64,000 nucleotides of DNA from Nitrobacter sp963807355 (GTDB taxonomy: Bacteria; Pseudomonadota; Alphaproteobacteria; Rhizobiales; Xanthobacteraceae): NCBI GenBank assembly GCA_963807355.1, contig CAWEBX010000033.1, forward strand, positions 61,837 through 125,836, in the 5' to 3' direction. The first letter of the stretch is position 1. The number at the start of each line of letters is the position of its first letter. The notes below the pieces were generated by a model. It ran no database searches, had not been told where the DNA came from, and was given only the letters and a program-made list of their open reading frames with translations. Below, piece by piece: positions 37,450-47,714 of this stretch. Made by a program: the position numbers and the translations under genes.

Positions 37450-38786
37450 GTGGCGCTTAGAACTGCCAGACCGACGAAGCGGCGAAGATCGTCGCATCAT
37501 CAATTCAGGAAGCGCGTGCCCGCCGACGTGCTCGCGGTGGCGTTCGGCCAACGCGTCACGTTCCGCCTGCCTACGGGCAGGAGTGAAGGCGAGCCGATAG
37601 TCGTCACCGTCCGACCGGAAATCTCATTCTCATTGCGGACGCCCTTTGCGATGCTCGCCAAGGAGCGTCATGCCGCCATCGTCTCGCAATTTGAACGGTG
37701 GTGCAGCGCCGTTCGCGCCGGGCAGCCGGCCCAGGCCGATGATGTGTCCGCATCCTCGCCCGACGAACAGACACCCCTCACCTTTGAGTCGCTGTGGATA
37801 CGCTGGGAACGGGAAGCGAAGCCGGCCCCGAGCACCATTTCAACGTGGTGGGGCTACGTGGCCCAATTCCAAAGACACCTGGGCCATGACGATCCGCGCC
37901 GTGTCACGCCGGGCGATGTGGTGGCATGGAAGGACGCCTTATTGGCTCGTGGGCTCACAAGCGTGCGGGATGGGCATCTTCGCCGCCATCAAAACGCTAT
38001 TCAACTACGGCGTTCGTAATCGGCTGCTAAAGCGCAATGCGGCTGAGGGTCTGACCACCGCACGCAAGACGCAGGCCGGCAGACGCAGGCTTCCCTATGA
38101 CGATGACGAAGTGGCGCGGCTGCTCTCGCTGCGACCACGAAACACGACCATCGCGTCGTTGGCTGCCCTGGCTCACCGCACTCAGCGGCGCTCGTGTCGG
38201 TGAGGTCGCACAACTATGGGGCAATCGCGTTGTCGAGATTGACGGCATCCCCGTCATGAAAATTGCGCCGGCAGCCGATGGCGGCACGATCAAGAATGTC
38301 GGGTCCGAACGCGATGTTCCAATTCATCCGGCCATCATAGAGCGCGGCTTCCTCGACTTCGTCGGGACGAAAGGTGGCGGACCGCTGTTCTATCGCGGCA
38401 CGCCAAAAAAACTTCCCGCCAACGGCCGGCCTCCGAAGCACGCATCAAAAGGCGTGGCGAATCATCTCGCGTCGTGGATTCGCGAGCAAGGTTTTTGCGA
38501 TCCAAGAAAAGACCCGAGTCACGCGCTGCGGCATTGGTTCAAATCCAAATGCCTCGCGCTGGGCGTGCAAGATAGCGTCGTCGATGCCATCCAAGGACAC
38601 ACGCTGAAGGGCGGGGCAGCCGCGACTTACAGACACATCTCTATCAGGACGATGGCAGACGCCATCAATCGGATTCCCGTTCCTGGGGAGATCACCAACC
38701 GACCAACGGAAAGGAGGAAAGGACTGACTGACGGCCGGCCTCGCCGCCCGGCAGATTTGCGGCGTTATTTTCACAGCATGAAATAG
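37450..38786 (+). pseudogene. Tyrosine integrase of element B, frameshifted twice
   Basis: The N-terminal part (MALRTARPTKRRRSSHHQFR, then RKRVPADVLAVAFGQRVTFR) has an arm-type domain. The core-binding part SLWIRWEREAKPAPSTISTW continues to 37970, where one base shifts to AAIKTLFNYGVRNRLLKRNA. A second shift near 38160 leads to the catalytic half: LTALSGARVGEVAQLWG (Arg), SHALRHWFKSKCLALG (His-x-x-Arg) and GHTLKGGAAATYRHIS (Tyr). It differs from the island A integrase in sequence. Inactive as read. Confidence 0.75.
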
Positions 38787-38798
38787 AGGAAGACTGAG

Positions 38799-39353
38799 AT
38801 GACGAAGAAAATTGACCTCACCGATATTATTACAACTTTCGACCCTGGCGAGACGATCGCCGATTACGTCGAATCACGCGCGGCCCAATTTGAAAAAACC
38901 GAGGAATTGTTGGTTGGTCCGACGGACTGTGCGCGCGACGGATATCACGCTCACGACGGGAAGGAGGCTTTTGGCGTCTCATTTTATGAATGGATGGCGG
39001 TCGATGACTATCGCGCTTGTCGTTTGGCCCGCCTCTCTGCGGATCTTCCCTTCGCTATCTATTCGGAGCAGCACGGATGGGGCGTCGTAGTGCGCCCTCC
39101 GCATGGTGGCGAGGACCATTGTCTCCACATGCATTCCGGCTGGTCCATGGTGTGGTACGCGCGCGGCCTCGAATGTCGCACGATCATTCCGGACGAGGGC
39201 ACCACCCGGTTTTTCACTTGGGAGGCTGTCGGGAAGTACGTTCGCGAAGAACGCGAGCGGCACCTTTCGCGATTTCAAGATTATGTTAGTCCGGAGTCCT
39301 GGTGTCATGACTGGAGGCCGGCGTGGCGGTTGGTTTACCGGATGTGGGGGTGA
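38799..39353 (+). CDS. Hypothetical protein of element B
   Basis: 184 residues, MTKKIDLTDIITTFDPGETI, intact. It has several Trp/His clusters (YSEQHGWGVVVRPPHGG, HMHSGWSMVWYARGLEC) and no signal or membrane segment. An AGGAAG lies before the start. Function unknown. It takes the place of the 183-residue gene in element A. Confidence 0.6.
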   Translation: MTKKIDLTDIITTFDPGETIADYVESRAAQFEKTEELLVGPTDCARDGYHAHDGKEAFGVSFYEWMAVDDYRACRLARLSADLPFAIYSEQHGWGVVVRPPHGGEDHCLHMHSGWSMVWYARGLECRTIIPDEGTTRFFTWEAVGKYVREERERHLSRFQDYVSPESWCHDWRPAWRLVYRMWG

Positions 39354-39356
39354 GTC

Positions 39357-39452
39357 ATGCACCCGCACGAGTTTGAGGAAGTCGCGCTGGCGTTGGTTGA
39401 GCGTGGCTTTAGTCCGCTGCCCCTCAGGCCAACGATTCAGGCCGAAGCGTGA
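39357..39452 (+). CDS. 31-residue peptide resembling a primase-polymerase N terminus
   Basis: MHPHEFEEVALALVERGFSP, then LPLRPTIQAEA. The pattern 'A..L.ERGFSPLPL' matches the first helix-strand of bifunctional primase-polymerase (Prim-Pol) domains. Its stop overlaps the primase GTG (39449) by four bases. It may be a truncated domain start or a leader peptide. Confidence 0.3.
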   Translation: MHPHEFEEVALALVERGFSPLPLRPTIQAEA

Positions 39453-40387
39453 TGGCAACCGACCTCGCCCCTATCCGCGCTGCGCTGTCGGCCGGCATGA
39501 ACGATCTTGCGCGCTTCCTTTGCGGTGAGCCGAACCGGCGTATGTCGAACCGCCGAGAATTGCGGTTTGGTAGGAAGGGAAGTCTCGCCGTCGCGATTGC
39601 CGGACCGAAAGCCGGCTCATGGTGTGACCACGAAACCAACGAAGGCGGCGGGCCGCTCGACCTGATCATGGTTGCGCGCGAATGCAGCTTCCGTGATGCG
39701 CTGGACACCGCGCGGGACTTCCTTGGTGCGGCGCTGCCGGACGCGGCCCAGAGCCTCCGGAGATCGTTCTGCGCGCCACCGACGACGAGGACGAGGGGGA
39801 GCGCATCGCGCGTGCGCTGTCGTACTGGAAGCGGTCGCACGACCCGCGCGGGACGGTCGTCGAGACATATCTCGCTTCTCGCTGCATCGCGCTGCCGGAC
39901 GGCGTCGCAGGCGAGACCATCCGCTTTTGCCCAGGCCCGCGCTCAATGGTGGCGCTGCTGCGCGACATTCACACTAACGAGCCCTGCGGTATTCATCGGA
40001 CCTTTTTGACGGCTGAAGGCACGAAGATCGAAAAGAAGATGCTCGGTCGCGCGAAGGGCGCTGCGATCAAGCTGAGCCCGGACGAGGATGTGAGCTCACG
40101 GCCTGCATATCGGCGAGGGCCTTGAGACGTGCTTGTCAGGAATGTACCTCGACCTTGCGCCAGGTTGGGCGATCGGTTCGGCCGGAGCCATCGCGACGTT
40201 CCCCGTACTGGCCGGCATCGAGTCGCTGACGATCTTCCGCGAGCGCAAGGACACGGGCGAGCTAGACAAGGCAAACGTGCGCGCCTCTATGTCGTGCGCG
40301 GGGCGGTGGCTTGAGGCCGGCCGCGAAGTCCTGTTCGCAACGCCGGAGCACGGTGACCTTAACGACGTATTGCAGGCCGCGTCATGA
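39449..40387 (+). pseudogene. Toprim primase of the element (copy B), frameshifted
   Basis: Homologue of 33865-34827. Frame 1 reads MNDLARFLCGEPNRRMSNRR, GSLAVAIAGPKAGSWCDHET and CSFRDALDTARDFLG. After a shift at about 39755 it continues PEIVLRATDDEDEGERIARA, WKRSHDPRGTVVETYLASRC and NEPCGIHRTFLTAEGTKIEK. After a second shift at about 40120 the Toprim end follows: HIGEGLETCLSGMYLDLAPG to GDLNDVLQAAS. The stop overlaps the helicase start by four bases as in copy A. Confidence 0.6.
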
Positions 40388-42955
40388 CAGACGCACGGAA
40401 GGAACGGGCCAAGCGGCTGATCAAGATCGAGCCCGCGACGCTCGCGCCGGTCGAGACCTCTGTCGCGCCGGTGGTGCTGCCGACGTACAATGTCGAGCGC
40501 AAGGCGGTCGAGGAGGCGGAGCGCAAGCTTGCCGATGTCTTCCTCGCTTTCTTCGGCGACGGACTGACGCACGGTGCCGTGGCCGAATATCGGCTCGCGA
40601 TGAACGCCTTCGAGTCCGCCTCCTGGAACTGCACGTCGTTAATCCTTCCGGAGCAGCCCGCGCCGCCCGCGTGGCTCGTGCGCGTGGAGACGGGACTCGG
40701 CAAGTCGCACGTTGGGAAGGCCATGATCGCGGCAGTGCTCAAGGCGAATCCTGTCCTGCAAATCGACTACATCGTGCCGAGGCACGAGCTCGCCGAGGAT
40801 GTGGTCGCGGACCTTGCCAAGCTGGGCGTGGATGCGGAAGTCTATCGCGGGTACAAGCAGCCTGACCGCCGCCCAGGCGCACCGCCAGAGGCCAAGATGT
40901 GTCTGGACATCGCGGCCTACGAGGATGCGCTGAAGTGCGGCGCCAACGTCCGGCAGTCGATTTGCGATTTGTTAGGGGAATGGCGCTGCGCGCTTGCCGA
41001 CAAGTGCGGCCGCGAGGCGCAGCGGCTCAAGCGCTCGCGGGTTTGGGTGTATCCGTCGCAAACGCTGTATCACAAGCGGCCGGACTTCATCCCGGAGGCG
41101 GACCTTCTGGTGGCTGACGAGAAGTTTCACAGCGGTGCCGTTGATAGCAAGGTGACCGAGATTCTGCTGTCCGATATCGCGGCCGTGGCGGGGGATTACA
41201 ACGGCGCCTTGATCGACATCCTACAGGAAAGCTCCGGACGCCGGCCGCTGACCCGCTCGGCGCTAGAGGCTAAGGGGATCACGGCCGATGGCGCGCGGCG
41301 TATGAGCAAGATCGAACTTGGCCGCGCGGACGTTCTCGTGATCCAGCCGGGCATGACCAAAGAGCAGCGCGCGGCCGTGGTCCGGGATCGTGGTCGCTCC
41401 ATCAAGCACGCCCGCCATATGGTGGATTTCTGGAGTGAGGTGGCCGCGTTCCTCGACGCCGGGCACGAAGAGTCCGGCCGTATCTGGATCGCCGACTCCG
41501 AGACCTTTGGGTTTCGGCCGCTGAAGACGGTTCATGAAAGCTGGCGAACGGCGACGCTGATCCTTGATGCGACTGCGCCGAGCACCGAGTTGCTATCGAC
41601 CGTGCTCGGCCTGCGCGTCGAGGAGAAGGCGGACATCGTCGCGCACTGGTCGCCATACGTGCAGACGCGGCAAATCACCGGTGCGCCGGTGAGCATGAGA
41701 GCGCTTGGCATCCGCAGCCGACGAAAAGACCGGCAAGAGCGTGATCGTTGACGAGGGCAAGCGGAACCGGGCCGACATCCTGCGATTCATTCAGGCGCGC
41801 GCCGGACTGATCCATGGCGACGTTTGCGTCATCACGTACAAGGCGCTCGTGCAGGAATTGGAGCGGGCCGGTGGTCTGCCCGACAACGTGCGGCTCGCTT
41901 ACTTCGGCAATCTGTCCGGCCTGAACGAGTTCGAGAACGTCGCAGGCCTGATCGTGATCGGCCGGTTGCTGCCGCCCGTCCTTGAGATGGAGGCACTGGC
42001 AGCCGTGTTCTCCGGCACTCCGGTTCCTGAGTTTGACCGGACGTGGATTGAGCGAAAGGACGGCACGAGGCAATTGGGGTACGCCAAGGTCGACGGTGGC
42101 ATCCTGACTGCGTCGGGCGCGGCGGTTGCCACGAAGATGTCCATCACAAAAACCCCACCGTCGAAGCCCTGCGCAAGCAGGTGACCGAGGCCGAGCTTGT
42201 CCAAGCGATCGGACGGGCCAGAGCGCACCGGCGCACGCGTGGCGCGACGTGCCGGATTGATATTGTCTGTGACATTCCGTTGCCGATTGTGGTCGACACG
42301 GTCGCGTCATGGGACAGCGTCGAGAGGGGTGCGCTCGGTGACATGGCGGATTTGGGTGTGTGGCTGGCCAGCCGGCGCGACATCAAACGGGTGTTCGCCC
42401 GGGTGTCGGAACGTCAGGCCAAGGACGCGGTGAAGCAGATGGGGACGAATCCTTTTAAGAATTTATTCTTAAAAGGGAAACGTCCCCTTCTGCTCCAACC
42501 CCCTAGTCGCCCTACCGCGCCGCGTGGACTACCAGAAGACAGGCGAGCGCCAGCACACCAATACTGCCTTCGTACTCCCGCACGGCCCGCAAGACGAAGC
42601 AACCATGCGCGAGTGGCTGGAAGACCGGCTAGGCCCGATGGCACATGTCGAGGTGGAGCGACTGCAGGCGAAGCACAGCGCGCCTGCGCTGCGATGCTCG
42701 CGAAGGCGTGGCGAGACTCGCCCATCAACAAGATGATGCAGACCTGCAGCCGAGCTTGTCGCTCAACTGACCCGGCCGCTGTCGGGCTTTCAGTCGCTTA
42801 TGAAGATGATCGAAACGGACGATGCGGCACTGGCCGAAGCAGACGAAGACGCAGAGCGCGAGGAAGCTGGGCCAACGGCAACTATCTCCCCGCCATCATC
42901 GATCAACCATCGGCGCTGCGGGCTTGGCTTGAAACCAAACTCGCCCCGCTGGTAG
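40384..42955 (+). pseudogene. SF2-like helicase of the element (copy B), frameshifted
   Basis: Homologue of the 842-residue protein of element A. The first 440 residues are intact, including Walker A ETGLGKSHVGKAM and LILDATAPSTELLSTVLG. Single-base shifts follow near 41705 and 42140, after which EAELVQAIGRARAHRRTRGA (motif VI) reads in a third frame. Further breaks occur after 42470. The C-terminal WLEDRLGPMAHVEVERLQAK and TRPLSGFQSLMKMIETDDAA regions are still visible. The end is fused into the remnant of the next gene by a small deletion. Confidence 0.65.
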
Positions 42956-43058
42956 CCCTTGAGATCGAACATCCCACGAGTTGGCCGAATGGCAACCGGA
43001 GACAACGCCGCTCGGTGAGTTGGTGCGCGTCTTTGGAGGTTGGCTGGGTGAGTCGTGA
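42871..43058 (+). pseudogene. WLETKLAP protein remnant (element B)
   Basis: The frame NGNYLPAIIDQPSALRAWLE, then TKLAPLVALEIEHPT, shifts at about 42980 and continues ELAEWQPETTPLGELVRVFG to the stop at 43056-43058. It corresponds to 31044-31334 in element A but has lost its 5' third. Confidence 0.5.
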
Positions 43059-43160
43059 GGGATAGCTTTACCGACCGTGGTCGCAGGATGGCGCGCGGCT
43101 CGGACCATGGCCCGAACGAACCTTTTTGCTGTGCCGGCGTCACCAGCATATCGTGAGCGG

Positions 43161-43367
43161 TTACGTCGCGAGCTCATCAGGCTTATCAGCCGATCGGAGG
43201 ACGCTACGCATCTCCTCCAAAGCCTTGCCGGTGTGGCGGGCAGCTTTTCGGTGACCAAAACTCTCGATCTCTTCGAGCGCCCAGGTCAGATATTGGATGG
43301 CCGATTGAGCATCAGCTGGACGGCGAGCGGGCATTGCTATCCGTACTCCCTGCACGCGATGCTTCAA
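43161..43367 (-). CDS. Small hypothetical protein in the element B cargo slot
   Basis: 68 residues, helical: MPARRPADAQSAIQYLTWAL, then EEIESFGHRKAARHTGKALE. Its start overlaps the stop of the next gene upstream (43364) by four bases, supporting co-translation with the isomerase-like protein. Family unknown. Confidence 0.5.
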   Translation of the reverse strand: MKHRVQGVRIAMPARRPADAQSAIQYLTWALEEIESFGHRKAARHTGKALEEMRSVLRSADKPDELAT

Positions 43368-43642
43368 TCGAAGTGAGGAAATTGTTTGACTGGATATATT
43401 TCAATGTCGAACGCTTCAAGCCGCGCTGCACTGCTTGCGAGTAGCGCTCTGGCATTCTCGATCGTGGACGCGTTAAGGAGCGCGAAGAATCCCGGTTCGT
43501 CGCCAACCTTGTACAGGATGTTGGTCAACTCACCGTGCCGGATCAGATCCCAGGTTTCCGGATGTACTTGGCGCGTGAGGCGCTCGATGAGTTGCTCACG
43601 TGTCATTCCTTGCTTGGGCCGGCTAACTAGCATGAATAGCAT
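43364..43642 (-). CDS. Muconolactone isomerase-like small protein
   Basis: 92 residues from MLFMLVSRPKQGMTREQLIE. The ferredoxin-like fold pattern (short strand, helix EQLIERLTRQVHPETWDLIR, strands ILYKVGDEPGFFALLNAS, helix, then YPVKQFPHFD) resembles muconolactone delta-isomerase/YciI-type proteins. The longer frame to 43711 lacks similarity. With the 68-residue gene it forms a two-gene operon reading against element B, where element A carries a different gene, so it is probably cargo. Confidence 0.6.
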   Translation of the reverse strand: MLFMLVSRPKQGMTREQLIERLTRQVHPETWDLIRHGELTNILYKVGDEPGFFALLNASTIENARALLASSAARLEAFDIEIYPVKQFPHFD

Positions 43643-43912
43643 AGTTCGGTTCTCTCTCCCGAAATGACTTGCCGGGGATTGGACAGAATCTCCGCTACGT
43701 TTTTGTGACACGGCAATTTTACGCCTCGGTGCATTGGTCCACTCTTGGCCATTGCGACTCTCGTGCAGCCCCCTTCATTGCTAGTTCTGCGCCGGTTGAC
43801 CGGGCCACCGGGCCGAAAGACGTCTCGGTGGAGCGTCTAGATCGTTAAGCGCATCTGACCACCGCTGCTCGCGAAACAGAGCCCACAAGCGAAGCGCGAT
43901 CGATTGTCTCGA

Positions 43913-44133
43913 ATGAACGCAAGCGCGACGAACGAATGCGCGCACGGTGGCGCGCTTTGACTGATCAAGATCAGAAGCGACGCGGATCGAAGGCGATCGA
44001 AAGCGAAGCGTTATTAAATCGCTCGATCTTCAATCGACCGCGCCATGCAGAGCCAGCGAACCTGTCCGCAGCCATGATCGGCGACCACGCGGCGACGGTC
44101 GTGCGCAGCCTTCATCAACCTGAACGCATCTGA
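43913..44133 (+). pseudogene. Small conserved protein of the element (copy B), frameshifted
   Basis: The ATG at 43913 gives MNASATNECA, then a one-base shift, then RWRALTDQDQKRRGSKAIES and LNRSIFNRPRH. It aligns with the 57-residue protein at 29953-30126. The tail after about 44060 has no counterpart. Confidence 0.4.
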
Positions 44134-44185
44134 ATATAATTCTCTCAAACGAACGATTGAAAGAAATTTATTCTATTATTGCGAT

Positions 44186-44289
44186 GCACAAAGGTAAAAA
44201 GGTACTTCCAGACGGTACCCAGGTAGCGGGTAACGGACGACCCCGACATCTGGCTAGGTGAAAACTCCTAAAGGTAGGTTGTTGTTCTC
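44186..44289 (+). promoter_or_regulatory. Conserved non-coding block of element B
   Basis: Inverted counterpart of 29759-29861. The 24-mer at 44186-44209 is an exact reverse complement of 29838-29861, and aggttgttgttctc at 44276-44289 matches 29759-29772. The intervening bases are only partly conserved. It lies upstream of the HTH gene, as in copy A. Confidence 0.55.
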
Positions 44290-44404
44290 AACATGAGCTT
44301 CGGTGGCGGTGGCCGGTTTGAATTTCGAGATACCGGAACAGGCTCCATTCTGATCGCGCCATGGGCGACCCTGCGCGCAGATTCATCAACGCAGTTTTCT
44401 AAAA

Positions 44405-44933
44405 ATGCCTCGCTACCATCCTTACAGCCGCGATCAAGGTCCTCTGTACCTTCGACCGCCCAACCCTCGGGCGCAGCGCGCATTGACGGTTCCGACGAAC
44501 GCAGTGTCGGTGGCCAGATTGCTGTTCTCTCTGCTGAAGGCGAATGGCCGATCCTATGACGAAGTTGCCGAAGCGTCAGGAATTTTGCGTCCAACTCTAA
44601 AATCTTGGCGGCACCGCACGGCACCAACTTACTCCTCAATCGAAGCGTGCTTCAATGCACTCGGCTGGCACTTTTTTCCGTGCCCGAAGGTAGAGACTCT
44701 GCCCGGTGAAATCGCGGCAGACCTCGCGCGCTCGCCGCGAAGATGAAAGCCGACCTCCCTGAAGTGTGGTCAGCACTGGGAGAACTTGCGGCTGATCAAG
44801 CTTCCTTAGCGAACGCGCCAAGGAGCGCATTGAGGCGCGCGAGACCGAGCGCCAGGCGTTGCGAAATGCCCGCATCGCCAGCCGCGCCGCCAACGACAAT
44901 GTGAAGCGCCGCCGCCGCAAGAGCGCCGCTTAA
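44405..44933 (+). pseudogene. Helix-turn-helix protein (element B), frameshifted
   Basis: MPRYHPYSRDQGPLYLRPPN, then SLLKANGRSYDEVAEASGIL and IEACFNALGWHFFPCPKVET match the element A gene at 29101-29643. One C is missing near 44735 and one T near 44808. Restoring both gives AAKMKADLPEVWSALGELAA and a basic tail ending RRRKSAA at the stop 44931-44933. Confidence 0.6.
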
Positions 44934-45082
44934 GGGTATCTCAAACCACCCCGACAAGCGTCTCAGATTTTCCCATACTCCGACCGTTGCTTGGTTCACC
45001 TCATCACCAAGTAACGCCAGTGAAAAGACTGGGCCGGTGTGTTTCATCTGCGATGCACCGGCCATTTTTCGGAATGGACACG

Positions 45083-45325
45083 ATGACTCGCTTTCTTTCT
45101 CGCACCCAAGCGGCTCGGCGCTGCGGGCGCTGCCACCGCACCATGCGAAATCTGGCCAAGCGTGGCGAAGGTCCTCCGTTTTTTCTGATCGGAAATCGCC
45201 CGGCTTATCCCGCAGACGCGCTCGACCGGTGGTTCGCCGACAATATGCAGGGAGGTCACAATGATGGCTATCCGTATGATCGGCTTTGGACCGAACATCA
45301 GCGCCGACTCATGCCCGGAAGTTGA
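45083..45325 (+). CDS. Excisionase/AlpA-like DNA-binding protein (element B)
   Basis: 80 residues, MTRFLSRTQAARRCGRCHRT, then MRNLAKRGEGPPFFLIGNRP and AYPADALDRWFADN. The winged-helix pattern of small excisionases is clear. It corresponds in position to 28772-28954 of element A but is not close in sequence. The longer frame upstream (44987) lacks similarity. Confidence 0.65.
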   Translation: MTRFLSRTQAARRCGRCHRTMRNLAKRGEGPPFFLIGNRPAYPADALDRWFADNMQGGHNDGYPYDRLWTEHQRRLMPGS

Positions 45326-45416
45326 CCTCATCATCGCACGCCATCGCATGGTCTTCACAGGCTCAGCGCCTCGCTGCCGAAGCCGAACGGCGCAACCCCA
45401 TCAAGGTATTTTTGTC

Positions 45417-45686
45417 ATGACTCGAGAAAACCTCCTCACCGAAGCGACGGCTGCCATAGCGAGCTTACCATATGCCGCAACTCTGTCAGGCGTTGACCGA
45501 CCTGCACAAGGGGCGGTTGCAGAACGTCGCAGACTGCACACGCTAGGGCTTCTGCAATCGAACTACTGGCCCGCCTCACCATTAGCGATGATAGCGCAAC
45601 TTCAAGAGTGGGCCACCAATGGGCATCAATTTCATCTCCAAGGTCTTCGGCAAGAAGACTCCAAACTCCACCACCATCGCCGCTGA
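45417..45686 (+). CDS. Hypothetical reading frame (element B)
   Basis: 89 residues starting MTRENLLTEATAAIASLPYA. It overlaps the start of the next gene by 68 bases and takes an unnatural basic/His end (KLHHHRR), so only its first half may be real. No family recognised. Confidence 0.25.
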   Translation: MTRENLLTEATAAIASLPYAATLSGVDRPAQGAVAERRRLHTLGLLQSNYWPASPLAMIAQLQEWATNGHQFHLQGLRQEDSKLHHHRR

Positions 45687-46465
45687 AATCGATCGCAGCA
45701 CGAAAGAGCGCGACGATATCTTGCAGAAGCTGCAAGACACGCATGCCGACCTCGCCGTAATGAGCGACGACGATCATCGTCACGCCGACGAACGTGCTGC
45801 CGCATGCGGCGGTCGGTGGCTCGACTCGATGCCGGCATTGCAGAGCTCCAGAAGACTCACGACGACGCCATTATCGCCGAAGCGGAAGCCGAACGGCTGC
45901 AGCGCTCGACGAGGCTTCGCACCCGTGCCGAAGCTGGCCGCAAGTCCGTGAATGTTGGGGCGAAGGTGTTGCTTAACGAATATGATTCTCTTGCCGAGCA
46001 GATGGCCACCGTCATCTCAAGAGTTACTGAGATCGAGATTGAGGTCACCGAGGTAAATAAGGCCCTTCGAGCGAACCGCGTTGCGGAAGATGTTCAGTCT
46101 GTTGCACAAACGTGGCGCACCACCCCCGGCACCGAAGCCACCGAACAGCGCGCGAAGGTGCCGTGCTGGGTCTACCGCTATCCCGGTAGTCCCGCCGACA
46201 CGGGCGAGGTGAAGTATCAGTATGAAGCACCGCGCGAGGAAGTGCGGCGCGCGACCATTGGCTCCGGATGGCAAGCCAGTCCCCGGTGCTACTGAGATTC
46301 ATCATTACTACGGTCGCGAGATCGTCATCACGCCGACGTTGGAGAAGCGCGAAGTCGTCGTCTCCCGAACCCGAGCCCAACCCCCTCGTTACGAGCATCC
46401 GCTTGATGATGTTCGGTTGCCGCCCGGCATTCGCGGGCGGAAAGTGGCACTGGCCCCGGTCGTGA
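45619..46465 (+). pseudogene. Element B coiled-coil protein with PCWVYRYPG tail, frameshifted
   Basis: MGINFISKVFGKKTPNSTTI, then EIDRSTKERDDILQKLQDTH matches the N-terminal architecture of 27280-28123. A shift near 45800 leads into DAGIAELQKTHDDAIIAEAE and the coiled coil, then TTPGTEATEQRAKVPCWVYR, YPGSPADTGEVKYQYEAPRE. An extra G near 46266 shifts to PVPGATEIHHYYGREIVITP and EHPLDDVRLPP. The shift points differ from copy A. Confidence 0.6.
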
Positions 46466-46540
46466 GTGGACAATTTAAAGTCCCCTCGATCATCCGATCG
46501 AGGGGACGATATTCGCCAGGAAGCGCTCCGCCAATCACGG

Positions 46541-46958
46541 CTAATCGATGATCTCGACGACGCGACGCGTCCTCGGATCAACCAGCACGGTTTGGTCATT
46601 CACAACCGTATATCTGTAGTTGGGCGCACCGTATTGGTCTGGAACATCATAGTAGGTAATGCCCGTATTCGGCAGAACTACGCCCGACCTGAACCGGCTC
46701 TCCATAATGAAATGAACGATGGTGCTGCTCGACGACATAATGCTGAAAACGCGGACGCTGATCGATGCCCAGCACGCCGGCTACACCGCCAGTGACCGCT
46801 CCAACGGTTCCTCCCACTACGGCACCGACGGGCCCCGCCGCTCGGTCACCTTCGCGCGCGCCATGTTCCATACCTCCAATGACACCCTGGGCCATGGCTG
46901 ATGCCGGCAAAGTCAAAGCGATAGAAATCGCGGCGGCCTTGATGAAAGAGCGGACCAT
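46541..46958 (-). pseudogene. Exported DUF1236-type protein, frameshifted
   Basis: Signal peptide MVRSFIKAAAISIALTLPAS (cleavage after AMA), then a Gly/Val/Ala-rich segment (VGAVVGGTVGAVTGGVAGVL). After a one-base shift near 46685 comes the DUF1236-like end VVLPNTGITYYDVPDQYG, then YRYTVVNDQTVLVDPRTRRV. These proteins are periplasmic or outer-membrane and abundant in Bradyrhizobium. Function unknown. Confidence 0.65.
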
Positions 46959-47122
46959 ATTTTTTCTCCGATCAATTTTACACGCACCGGTAAGTCGGAG
47001 ACGTGGCTTTAGTTCCGCCCTTAGTTCTTACACCTGCGTCGCAACACGACAGCGGGCGAGCCGCGCGGACTTGAAACAATGTTGAGACCTTAGCGTTGCT
47101 TCGCGTAGCACGGGAGGCGACG

Positions 47123-47714
47123 ATGGTTTCAACGACACGCATTTTCTTCGCGGGAGTGGCGACCTCAGCATTATTAGTAGGAGTTGGATTTGGCGGCGGC
47201 ATATTACTTGGGCGAGCGGCGAGTCGAACCGGTTCATCCGACGAAGATGGATCAATTCAGGATAGCGAAGAGATCGCTTCCCACAGCAAGAGTAATTTTG
47301 CCAGCACCTATGGAAATAGCGCTTGATCCGCCCGCAACATCATCGGCTCCCTTCGTACAGGCAGCAAATCCAATAGCGTCTGAGCCACAAAAGACGTCCC
47401 CTGAGGACCAGCCTCGCGTCGCGTCCGAAAAGGCCAACCAAGCTCGCATGCAGGATATGAAGAACGCAGAGCAGGCAGAGCAGGTGGCCAAAGTTGAAAG
47501 GAAGAAGGCTGAGGCTACCGACCAACGAAGAAAGGCCACTGAACGCGACCGCCATCGGCGATATGCAGAGAGGAAGGCGCGGCAGGAAGCAGCGCTGGAG
47601 CAGCAAGCACAGGAACAACGTCATCAAGAACAACGTCAAGCGCTTCATAAGCAGGCTGGACCATTTGGTCTGCTAGCGTTTGGAGACGGTAGCGAAGTGC
47701 CGAGGCAGAGCTAG
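47123..47714 (+). pseudogene. Membrane-anchored coiled-coil protein, frameshifted
   Basis: MVSTTRIFFAGVATSALLVG begins a transmembrane anchor (about residues 5-30). A shift near 47235 leads to PVHPTKMDQFRIAKRSLPTA, an Ala/Pro linker, and a long charged coiled coil (AEQAEQVAKVERKKAEATDQ, then EQQAQEQRHQEQRQALHKQ). The end is AGPFGLLAFGDGS. Function unknown. Confidence 0.45.

Larger units (their letters stand above)
37364..46465. mobile_element. Element B: decayed second integrative element
   Basis: A 9.1-kb run starting with a broken integrase next to the tRNA fragment. It continues in the same gene order as element A in reverse orientation: hypothetical, primase, helicase, WLET remnant, cargo slot, conserved non-coding block, HTH, excisionase-like, coiled-coil PCWVYRYPG protein. 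The right border is set at the end of the last homologous gene; no third att copy was found. Confidence 0.6.
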
